DNA of 8,490 nt from Rubrobacter sp. (GTDB lineage Bacteria > Actinomycetota > Rubrobacteria > Rubrobacterales > Rubrobacteraceae), in assembly GCA_016781725.1 (NCBI GenBank), contig JADDPU010000209.1:1-8490 (forward strand), in the 5' to 3' direction. Below are positions 1 through 4,930 of this stretch, one piece after another. The position numbers and the translations under genes are program-made. The notes beneath the pieces are model-generated. The model did no database searches and was not told where the DNA came from. It saw only the letters and a list, made by a program, of their open reading frames with translations. Position 1 is the stretch's first letter. Each line of letters begins with the position of its first letter.

Positions 1-1
1 C

Positions 2-304
2 GGAGGGCTAACGGTCAACCTGGGCGGCGGGGAGCGCACGATCGGCTACCGCCACGTGGAGAGCGTCCTGCCCGTGGACGCGCCGGTCTACGTGCTCGGG
101 GCCGTCCAAGAAGACGGGGAGATCGGCGCTCCGCGGACCGGGGACGAGGAGGGGCGGTTCCTGATCAGCTACCGCTCCGAGGAGCAACTGGAGAGGAAGT
201 TCAAACGCGACGCCCTCTGGCTCGCCCTGATAGCGCTCGCCCTTTTCGTCTTCGGGGCTATCTTCGTCGCCGTCGGCGTGGCTGCCGCCCTGGGAGTCTT
301 CTAG
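2..304 (+). CDS. C-terminal part of a GIDE-domain-like membrane protein (5' end outside window)
   Basis: The reading frame is open from base 2 and ends at TAG 302-304, so the start lies left of the window. A GTG at 56 is in frame, but the coding sense continues upstream of it (…GERTIGYRHVESVLPVDAPV), so I do not treat it as the start. The stretch YRHVESVLPVDAPVYVLG followed by FLISYRSEEQL resembles the GIDE domain, the region next to the RING finger in eukaryotic MUL1/MAPL ubiquitin ligases, which also occurs in bacterial membrane proteins. After a basic patch (ERKFKRDA) comes one hydrophobic helix of about 27 residues rich in A, L, V and F, and the protein ends there. No RING finger follows, so ligase activity should not be assumed. 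Bacterial members usually have another membrane helix before the domain, which would be outside the window. The family call rests on pattern recognition alone; function is unknown. Confidence 0.8.
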   Translation, partial: GGLTVNLGGGERTIGYRHVESVLPVDAPVYVLGAVQEDGEIGAPRTGDEEGRFLISYRSEEQLERKFKRDALWLALIALALFVFGAIFVAVGVAAALGVF

Positions 305-357
305 AGAGTTCCCCCGAGCTCCGGGTAGGTTGACGCCGCGCCCTCTCCACCGTCGCC

Positions 358-363
358 TACAAT
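358..363 (+). promoter_or_regulatory. possible -10 box (TACAAT) for the YheT-type hydrolase gene
   Basis: TACAAT sits in the 5' region of the hydrolase gene and differs from the TATAAT consensus at one position. A TTGACG lies at 330-335, but the 22-base spacer is too long for a normal sigma-70 pair, so the -35 element is unclear. Transcription from this box would begin near base 370, at the edge of the palindrome at 372-392. Confidence 0.35.
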
Positions 364-371
364 ACCGCCAA

Positions 372-392
372 GAGAGCGCCCAGGGCGCTCTC
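372..392. repeat. perfect 21-bp palindrome (operator candidate or hairpin)
   Basis: Two perfect 10-base arms, GAGAGCGCCC at 372-381 and GGGCGCTCTC at 383-392, flank a single A. It lies between the stop of the GIDE-like gene and the hydrolase gene, about 9 bases after the TACAAT box. There is no T-run after it (GGGGTGAC follows), so it is a poor intrinsic terminator for the upstream gene. A position over the transcription start is what a dimeric repressor operator would show. As RNA it could also fold as a 9-bp hairpin with a 3-base loop. The symmetry is directly visible; the role is inference. Confidence 0.6.
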
Positions 393-489
393 GGGGTGAC
401 ACCGACGAGGACGGGGATGGGTGGATCGAGGCGACCCGGCGAGCGGCAGGAGCGAGGACGACGCGCTCCTCGTGCGGGGGATCGCGGGC

Positions 490-1482
490 ATGATAGAGGC
501 CTCGCCGTTCCGGTCGCACCCCCTGCTCCGCGGTGGACACGCCCAGACGCTCGCCGGCTGGTCCTGGCCTCGCGGCTTCCGCGCGCCCCCGCCGGACGCG
601 ACGCGCCTGTTCGAGGTCGAACCGGGAGTACGCCTGCTCGCCCGCTGCCGGTGGCAGGAGAATAGGACCGCCAGGGTCACGCTCGTCCTCGTGCACGGCC
701 TCGGTGGGAGCGCCGACGCCCCCTATGTGCTCGGCGCCGCGCGGCTGGCTTACCAGGCGGGCGCGAACGTGGTGCGTCTCAACCAGCGCAACTGCGGCGG
801 GACGGAGCACCTCACGCCGACGCTCTACCATAGCGGGATGTCCGGGGACCTGGCCGCCATCGTCCGCGAGCTGGCGCGCCAAGACGGGCTCTCCCGCATC
901 CTCGTCGCGGGCTTCTCCATGGGTGGCAACCTCGCCCTGAAGATGGCCGGTGAGATGGGCGAAGCCGCGCCGCCGGCCCTCAGGGGCGTGTGCGCCGTCT
1001 CGCCCGCGCTGGACCTGGCCGCGATCACCGCGAACCTCGAACGGGCTTCGAACCGCCCCTATCAGTGGGTCTTCGTGCGTGGCCTGCGCCGGCTCGTGGA
1101 ACGCAAGGCCGAACTCTATCCGAAGCTCTACGACACCGACGGTCTGGGGCATCTGCGCACCGTCCGCGACTTCGACGAGATCTACACAGCCCCCCACGGT
1201 GGCTTCGCCGGCGCCGAGGACTACTACGAGCGCGCCAGCGCCCTCGGGTTCGTCCCGCGTGTCAGGGTCCCGACGCTGGTGATACAGGCCCAGGACGATC
1301 CCCTCGTGCCTTTCGCACCCCTGCGGCGCGCCAGGGTCTGGGCCAACCCGAACGTCGTGGCGGCCACGCCGCCCCACGGCGGCCACGTAGCCTTCGTCTC
1401 GGCAAGAAGGGAGGAGAGGTTCTGGGCCGAGAAGCGCCTCGCGGACCTCTGCCTCGGGCTCTGCGGCGACCCCTCCTCCTAG
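490..1482 (+). CDS. YheT/ABHD-type alpha/beta-fold hydrolase
   Basis: A 330-residue cytoplasmic protein of the YheT (COG0429) branch of alpha/beta hydrolases, esterase-like enzymes of about 320-340 residues whose bacterial substrates are largely unknown. Numbered from ATG 490, family marks run in order: LLRGGHAQTL at 12-21, the oxyanion-loop HGLGGS from 69, RLNQRNCGGTEHLTPTLYHSG at 96-116, nucleophile elbow GFSMGG with Ser143, the acid in QAQDDPLVP (Asp270, possibly Asp269), and His299 in HGGHVAF. The catalytic triad is therefore complete. A GTG at 421 would add 23 residues of low-complexity character. I prefer ATG 490, which has a G-rich stretch 9 bases upstream and places the first family motif near the N-terminus as in E. 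coli YheT, but the start is not settled. The gene stands alone, with its own putative promoter and palindrome upstream and 156 noncoding bases downstream. Confidence 0.9.
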   Translation: MIEASPFRSHPLLRGGHAQTLAGWSWPRGFRAPPPDATRLFEVEPGVRLLARCRWQENRTARVTLVLVHGLGGSADAPYVLGAARLAYQAGANVVRLNQRNCGGTEHLTPTLYHSGMSGDLAAIVRELARQDGLSRILVAGFSMGGNLALKMAGEMGEAAPPALRGVCAVSPALDLAAITANLERASNRPYQWVFVRGLRRLVERKAELYPKLYDTDGLGHLRTVRDFDEIYTAPHGGFAGAEDYYERASALGFVPRVRVPTLVIQAQDDPLVPFAPLRRARVWANPNVVAATPPHGGHVAFVSARREERFWAEKRLADLCLGLCGDPSS

Positions 1483-1553
1483 CACCACCGCGCCGCGTGG
1501 CGGCCAACCCGCGGAGCCTCTTCGTAGACGGCCCTACCGGACGCACCGGAACG

Positions 1554-1566
1554 GGCTAGAATAGCC
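1554..1566. promoter_or_regulatory. possible -10 box inside a short inverted repeat, upstream of the HAD gene
   Basis: GGCTA (1554-1558) and TAGCC (1562-1566) form a perfect 5-base inverted repeat around GAA. The -10-like TAGAAT (1557-1562) lies inside it, about 77 bases before the HAD start. I see no convincing -35 element 16-18 bases upstream. Either a weak promoter for the HAD-mutM pair overlapping a small operator, or chance. The rest of the 1483-1638 gap shows only short G/C runs. Confidence 0.3.
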
Positions 1567-1624
1567 GGGTCGGTCTTGCACGGCGAAGGTCGGAGGGGTG
1601 TGTCCCCCGTCCCCGCGTCTATCC

Positions 1625-1630
1625 GGAAGG
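1625..1630 (+). promoter_or_regulatory. Shine-Dalgarno site deciding the TTG start of the HAD gene
   Basis: GGAAGG ends 8 bases before TTG 1639. An ATG at 1632 lies only one base after the site, is in another frame, and opens a 75-codon frame without family features, so the TTG is the real start. Confidence 0.6.
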
Positions 1631-1638
1631 TATGAATA

Positions 1639-2487
1639 TTGCCCGAGAAGAGCGGCAAACAGAACGGCCTCCTGCCCTTCGAGTTGGGAGCCTTCGACCT
1701 CGACGGGACCGTGTTGCGGCGGAACTTGAGGATCTCGGAGAGGACCCTGGACGCCCTGCGGGGGCTCAGGGAGCGGGGGATGCGGCTCGTGGTCGCGACG
1801 GGCCGGCGCTTCGAGGGGGCCCGCGAGCACGCCGGGCGGCTCGGCTTCGGGGGCTCTGACCCCGTGATCTGCTACGGCGGCTCTATGGTCCGGCGGATGA
1901 ACGGCGAGACCCTCCTGCACCGCACGCTCCCCACGGAGCTCGGCGTCGAGGTGCTAGAGTGGGCCGCGGAGCGTGGCCTGCACGCCCGCGTCTTCGTGGA
2001 CGGTCGCATCATCGCCTCGCCCGACACCCCGGCGGCGCTCGAGCACCTCAGGCGCCGCGAGGAGCCGGGCGTCCTGGCGGTGGACTCGCCGGCCGGGTGG
2101 CTGGAGGCGGGCGGGGAGGAGCCCACGAAGCTCGTGATCGTGGATCAGCCCGACGACATCGAAGGCTGGCTGGAGGAGGCGCGGGCACGTTTCCGGGGGC
2201 GGCTTTTCGTCACCCGCAGCCTGCCGCACTACGTCGAGGTCGGCGGGCTCGAAGGCACGAAATCCAAAGCCCTCGAGTTCTTGTGCGGGCGGTGGGGGAT
2301 AGACCCGGGTCGCGTCCTCGCCTTCGGGGATGCTGACAACGACATAGACATGCTCCGCTTCGCCGGACGCGGGGTGGCGGTCGGGGGGATGACCGGCGAG
2401 GTCCGCGCGGCCGCCGACGAGGTAGTCCCCGGCGTGGACGAGGACGGCGTCGCCGGCTACGTCGAGAAGCTCCTGGGGGGCTCGTAG
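1639..2487 (+). CDS. Cof-type HAD-IIB family phosphatase
   Basis: A 282-residue cytoplasmic hydrolase of the haloacid dehalogenase superfamily, Cof subfamily (IIB cap). Enzymes of this group dephosphorylate sugar phosphates, nucleotides or cofactor intermediates through a phospho-aspartate; the substrate cannot be read from sequence. All four HAD motifs are present: motif I DLDGT with nucleophile Asp20 and acid/base Asp22; motif II ATGR with Thr54; motif III Lys208 in TKSKAL; motif IV FGDADND with Asp231 and Asp235 for magnesium. The region between motifs II and III is the IIB cap. The common Cof 'NGA' after motif II is replaced by YGGS (79-82). Length is typical (about 265-290). The start is TTG, chosen because GGAAGG lies 8 bases upstream. 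The TAG stop directly abuts the GTG of the MutM gene, so the two are probably co-transcribed and translationally coupled. A link to oxidized-nucleotide metabolism is possible from context but unproven. Confidence 0.93.
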   Translation: MPEKSGKQNGLLPFELGAFDLDGTVLRRNLRISERTLDALRGLRERGMRLVVATGRRFEGAREHAGRLGFGGSDPVICYGGSMVRRMNGETLLHRTLPTELGVEVLEWAAERGLHARVFVDGRIIASPDTPAALEHLRRREEPGVLAVDSPAGWLEAGGEEPTKLVIVDQPDDIEGWLEEARARFRGRLFVTRSLPHYVEVGGLEGTKSKALEFLCGRWGIDPGRVLAFGDADNDIDMLRFAGRGVAVGGMTGEVRAAADEVVPGVDEDGVAGYVEKLLGGS

Positions 2488-3315
2488 GTGCCCGAGCTGC
2501 CCGAGGTCACGGTCATCTCCGAAGACGTGGCGGCGCTCGCCAGGGGCCTCGAGGTGCTCAGGGCTGCCGTCTTCCGCCCCGACGTGACGAACGTCGAGCC
2601 TGAGGAGTTCGAGAGGAGGCTCGTCGGGAGGACGCTGCGGGGGACGGGGCGGCGGGGCAAGATCATAGTTCTCGACTTCGGGGAGGTCGTCGGGATCGTC
2701 CACCTCGTGATCTCGGGCCGCGTGCTGCGCCTGCCGGGGTGGAGGGAGCCCGACAGGATGAACACCGCGGTCCTCGAGTTCGGGGGCGAGGGGGAACCCC
2801 TGGTGCTCGCGTTCACGCGGCTCTGGCTCGGGTACTTCGACCTCTACGAGCCGGGAGAGGAGGACGAGCATCCCCTGATCTCACGCCTCGGCCCCGACCC
2901 TTTCTCGGAGGGGTTCAGCGTGGAGTACCTCGAAGACGCCTTCAGACGGAAGGCGAGCATCAAGGGCCTGCTCCTCGACCAGTCGGTAGTGGCCGGCCTC
3001 GGCAACATCTACGTGGATGAGGTCCTCTTCGCCGCGGGGGTCCATCCCACCCGCAAGGCCGACACCTTAACACCGGAGGAGACCCGCAAGGTCCACGCGG
3101 CCACCCGCGACATCCTGCGCCGCGCCATCGAGCTGCGCGGCACTACCTTCGACTCCTACCACGACGCCTTCGGGGAGACCGGAGGGTTCCAGCACGAGCT
3201 CAAGGTCTTCACCCGCGCCGGCGAGCCCTGCCCGCGGTGCGGCACCCGGATAACCAAGTCGCGCGTCGCCGGACGCGGCACGTACTCGTGCCCGGCCTGC
3301 CAGGTGGCGGGCTAG
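2488..3315 (+). CDS. mutM: Fpg/MutM-family DNA glycosylase (formamidopyrimidine-DNA glycosylase-like)
   Basis: A 275-residue base-excision-repair enzyme. Family members remove oxidized purines such as 8-oxoguanine and FapyG and then cut the strand by beta,delta-elimination using the N-terminal proline. Visible features are PELPEV after the initiator Met (catalytic Pro2, Glu3), Lys58 in GRRGKII, the helix-two-turn-helix signature AGLGNIYVDEVLF (169-181) with its DNA-binding Asn, and a C-terminal zinc finger with Cys248, Cys251, Cys268 and Cys271 enclosing Arg263. Length matches E. coli Fpg (269). The unusual part is the intercalating triad: the usual HLGMSG is HLVISG (Ile75), and the usual DPRRFG is FTRLWLGYF, which puts Leu112 and Leu114 where Arg and Phe are expected. 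Lesion choice or opposite-base reading may therefore differ, and a specialised Fpg/Nei paralogue is possible. GTG follows the HAD stop with no gap; a G-run at 2475-2480 can serve as ribosome site. Confidence 0.92.
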   Translation: MPELPEVTVISEDVAALARGLEVLRAAVFRPDVTNVEPEEFERRLVGRTLRGTGRRGKIIVLDFGEVVGIVHLVISGRVLRLPGWREPDRMNTAVLEFGGEGEPLVLAFTRLWLGYFDLYEPGEEDEHPLISRLGPDPFSEGFSVEYLEDAFRRKASIKGLLLDQSVVAGLGNIYVDEVLFAAGVHPTRKADTLTPEETRKVHAATRDILRRAIELRGTTFDSYHDAFGETGGFQHELKVFTRAGEPCPRCGTRITKSRVAGRGTYSCPACQVAG

Positions 3316-3324
3316 CCTGGCGGC

Positions 3325-3364
3325 AGATTCCTTAATCTCTGAGCTTCCGGCGGCGTCGTGCCGG
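3325..3364. terminator. weak hairpins between convergent genes
   Basis: This 56-base gap separates the convergent MutM and lipoprotein genes. It holds AGATT-CCTT-AATCT (3325-3338), a 5-bp stem, and CCGGC…GCCGG (3347-3351 with 3360-3364), a 5-bp stem with an 8-base loop. Neither is followed by a T-run on either strand. They could help termination in both directions, but the support is thin. Confidence 0.25.
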
Positions 3365-3371
3365 CGGGCTA

Positions 3372-3974
3372 CTATCCCGCGGGGGCCTCGATGAGGTTGG
3401 GGTTGGAGTCGGCGAGTTCTTGGGCTTTGGCGTAGGCCTCCTCGGCCTCACGGTACCCGGCGCCGACCTCGGAGAGCAGGTCCACGGCCCTCTCGCGGTT
3501 GTTCTCGAGGGCGGGGTCCCCTTCGAGGATGCCGTAGAACTGTATCTCTTTGGCCTCGGCGGCCAGCTGGGCGTCCATCGCGTCGGAGAGCAGGTTCGCG
3601 TACTCCTTTACGGCCGGGTCCACGTCGAGGTCGTCCACGGTACTCAGCGATTCTTGGGCATTCTCCAGCTGCTGCCGAGCTTCTTCGAGGGTTCGCTTCG
3701 CCTCGGTTATGCTGTCCTTCTGTTGGGAGGGGTCGTCGCCGGATTCGATCCGCTGCTTCGCTTGCGTGTAAGTCGAGCGGGCTTCGTCGAAGAGCCTGTT
3801 GTGCTCGGAGATGTGCTCGTTGGCGTTCTTGATCGCCTGGTCGGCCTGCTCGCTTGGGTCCTCGCCCGAGCAGCCGTAAAGGAGTAGCGACGAGAGCAAG
3901 ATTACAACGAAGATCGCGCGACGGTTTATTATGTGCGACATGAGCGAAGGCAGTTTACATCCTTTCGGGGCCAT
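3372..3974 (-). CDS. predicted helical lipoprotein of unknown function
   Basis: I do not recognise the family. Starting at ATG 3974 it has 200 residues; an internal ATG at 3941 would give 189. The N-terminus has a basic stretch (INRR), the hydrophobic core AIFVVILLSSLLLY and lipobox LLYGC, with the lipid-modified Cys at 35 (or 24 from the inner start), so the mature protein should be anchored on the outer face of the membrane. The mature part is acidic, rich in E, A, Q and D, and almost wholly helical, with coiled-coil-like stretches such as EAKRTLEEARQQLENAQESL and YREAEEAYAKAQELADS. The longer start is preferred because AAGGAG lies 9 bases upstream. The inner start gives a more usual signal length and suits a possible promoter (TTGATG at 3999-4004, TAGCCT at 3976-3981) whose transcript would begin after ATG 3974. 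The 5' end overlaps the divergent gene at 3940. Role unknown. Confidence 0.82.
   Translation of the reverse strand: MAPKGCKLPSLMSHIINRRAIFVVILLSSLLLYGCSGEDPSEQADQAIKNANEHISEHNRLFDEARSTYTQAKQRIESGDDPSQQKDSITEAKRTLEEARQQLENAQESLSTVDDLDVDPAVKEYANLLSDAMDAQLAAEAKEIQFYGILEGDPALENNRERAVDLLSEVGAGYREAEEAYAKAQELADSNPNLIEAPAG
3927..3932 (+). promoter_or_regulatory. possible -10 box for a leaderless coiled-coil gene
   Basis: TATTAT lies in a locally AT-richer patch inside the lipoprotein signal-peptide region. Seven bases separate it from ATG 3940, the spacing expected for leaderless transcripts, which are common in actinobacteria. The -35 region (around 3902-3909, TTACAACG) matches poorly. Confidence 0.35.
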
Positions 3975-4368
3975 GAGGCTACGCTCCTTCCCCGGGGCCA
4001 TCAAGCGCGCCCTCGGCAGGCTCGCCGGCCGCGCGCGGCCTCCGGCGGAGAGGGCTCCCGCGCCCGACCCGGCGTTGAGTTCCCTGGCGGCTTCCACCAT
4101 CGAGGAATACGCCCGGGCCCACGCCACCCTCTTCGAGCGGGCCGAGCGGCTGAAAGAGAAGGCCGAGCGGCTTGAGAGCTCGGGTATGCCGAGCGAGAGC
4201 GCCAACAACCGCGCCGAGCGCGCCAGGAGGGAGGTCCAGGCCGGCCTCGCCGCCCTCCGCGCCTCTTTCATCGAGTCCAGGGGAGCAGGAGGCCAGGCCG
4301 GGAGCGCCTTCGACAGGGAGGTCGAGCGACTCTACCCTTCGCTCGACCTCCCAGGCTCGGACCTCTAG
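3940..4368 (+). CDS. small coiled-coil hypothetical protein
   Basis: I do not recognise this protein. From ATG 3940 it has 142 residues; ATG 3931 or ATG 3973 (131 residues) are alternatives, and none has a convincing Shine-Dalgarno site. Start 3940 is chosen because TATTAT lies seven bases upstream, fitting a leaderless message. There is no signal peptide or membrane segment. A basic, proline-rich N-terminal part (RLRSFPGAIKRALGRLAGR, then PPAERAPAPDPA) precedes a highly charged amphipathic helical region with Ala/Glu/Arg heptad-like spacing (STIEEYARAHATLFERAERLK and on to ARREVQAGLAALRASF). Codons are strongly G/C at third positions in this frame, while the opposite strand here gives low-complexity protein, so this strand is the coding one. 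It is divergent from the lipoprotein gene and overlaps its 5' end. Both products are helical and charged, so a functional link is conceivable but only suggested by position. Confidence 0.62.
   Translation: MSEGSLHPFGAMRLRSFPGAIKRALGRLAGRARPPAERAPAPDPALSSLAASTIEEYARAHATLFERAERLKEKAERLESSGMPSESANNRAERARREVQAGLAALRASFIESRGAGGQAGSAFDREVERLYPSLDLPGSDL
3984..3989 (-). promoter_or_regulatory. Shine-Dalgarno site for the lipoprotein start at 3974
   Basis: Read on the minus strand this is AAGGAG, 9 bases before ATG 3974. It is the only good ribosome site near the lipoprotein N-terminus and is the reason for preferring the longer start over ATG 3941, whose nearest candidate (GAAAGG) is about 19 bases away. 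Confidence 0.5.
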
Positions 4369-4406
4369 GCCCTCGCGTAGCGCCGTTCAGGGGGCTGGCC
4401 CCGTCC

Positions 4407-4862
4407 CTACTCTCCGGTCAGCGAGCCGTAGGCCTGCCTGGCGAAGTCGCGGGCCTGGGGGCCTGTCCTCGGGTTGAGGAACAGAAAAGCGACGCCAGCG
4501 AGGAGGATCAGGAACAAGAGGCGACCGCCTCCTCCGCCGCCACCGCGGACCTTCTGCCCGCGCACCCGCTTGGTGCCCTGCTGGGCTGCGCCCGCCGCGG
4601 CCTCGACCTGCTTGCGTAGCTTGTCGTCGGCCCAGAGCCTGGTGACGATCTCGGTGGGCTCCTCGTCGGAGAGCTCATCGAGTATGGAGCGGGCCGACTC
4701 GATAAAGACCCTTATGTTGTCCCTGAGGTCGTCGTCGTAGAGTAGCCGCTCGGCCACCGGCCTGGCCCCCGCGAGAGCGGTGGCCAACGTCGCCGTCGAG
4801 ACCAGCCCGTTGGGCCCGGCCTGCTCTCTTAGCCTCTCCGCCCGGCTCTTTCTGCCAAACAC
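4407..4862 (-). CDS. small tail-anchored membrane protein with internal repeat, unknown function
   Basis: A 151-residue protein I cannot assign to a named family. The GTG start at 4862 is chosen because AGGGAGG lies 6 bases upstream and the frame upstream runs into ileS without family sense. The soluble N-terminal part has two similar helical units: LLYDDDLRDNI (40-50) and RLWADDKLRKQV (75-86) share the pattern L-x-x-D-D-x-L-R-x-x-[IV], suggesting an internal duplication. A basic stretch (KRVRGQKVR) and seven consecutive glycines (107-113) lead to one membrane helix, LLFLILLAGVAFLFL (115-129), then NPRTGP and a short amphipathic tail. The positive charges before the helix predict a cytoplasmic N-terminus. 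It lies 68 bases downstream of ileS on the same strand, so it may be transcribed with it. A TATGAT (4908-4913) in the gap could be a separate promoter but lacks a -35 element. Confidence 0.8.
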   Translation of the reverse strand: MFGRKSRAERLREQAGPNGLVSTATLATALAGARPVAERLLYDDDLRDNIRVFIESARSILDELSDEEPTEIVTRLWADDKLRKQVEAAAGAAQQGTKRVRGQKVRGGGGGGGRLLFLILLAGVAFLFLNPRTGPQARDFARQAYGSLTGE

Positions 4863-4868
4863 GCCAAA

Positions 4869-4875
4869 CCTCCCT
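4869..4875 (-). promoter_or_regulatory. Shine-Dalgarno site for the tail-anchored protein
   Basis: Minus-strand AGGGAGG, 6 bases before GTG 4862. It fixes the start of this gene within an otherwise open frame. Confidence 0.65.
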
Positions 4876-4930
4876 GTGCTGGTTCTCTGGACGCCTTTCC
4901 TGCCTACATCATACCCGTTTCGCCGATCCT

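Noticed and set aside
330..363. TTGACG…TACAAT as a full sigma-70 promoter.
   Set aside because: The spacer is 22 bases, too long; only the -10-like box is kept as a weak candidate.
301..1488. Long open frame of 395 codons on the minus strand opposite the hydrolase gene.
   Set aside because: Low-complexity, Arg/Gly/Glu-rich translation without motifs; it is the antisense shadow of a gene with an intact catalytic triad, as expected in GC-rich DNA.
1632..1859. ATG 1632 as the start of a small gene.
   Set aside because: It begins one base after the ribosome site, and its frame is an out-of-phase shadow of the HAD phosphatase.
3975..4271. Extension of the lipoprotein frame upstream to 4271.
   Set aside because: It would bury the signal peptide about 135 residues in, and the translation there is Ser/Arg/Ala low-complexity shadow of the plus-strand coiled-coil gene.
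4391..4402. GGGG-CTGG-CCCC hairpin between the convergent coiled-coil and tail-anchored genes as a terminator.
   Set aside because: Only four base pairs and no T-run on either strand; not enough to call.
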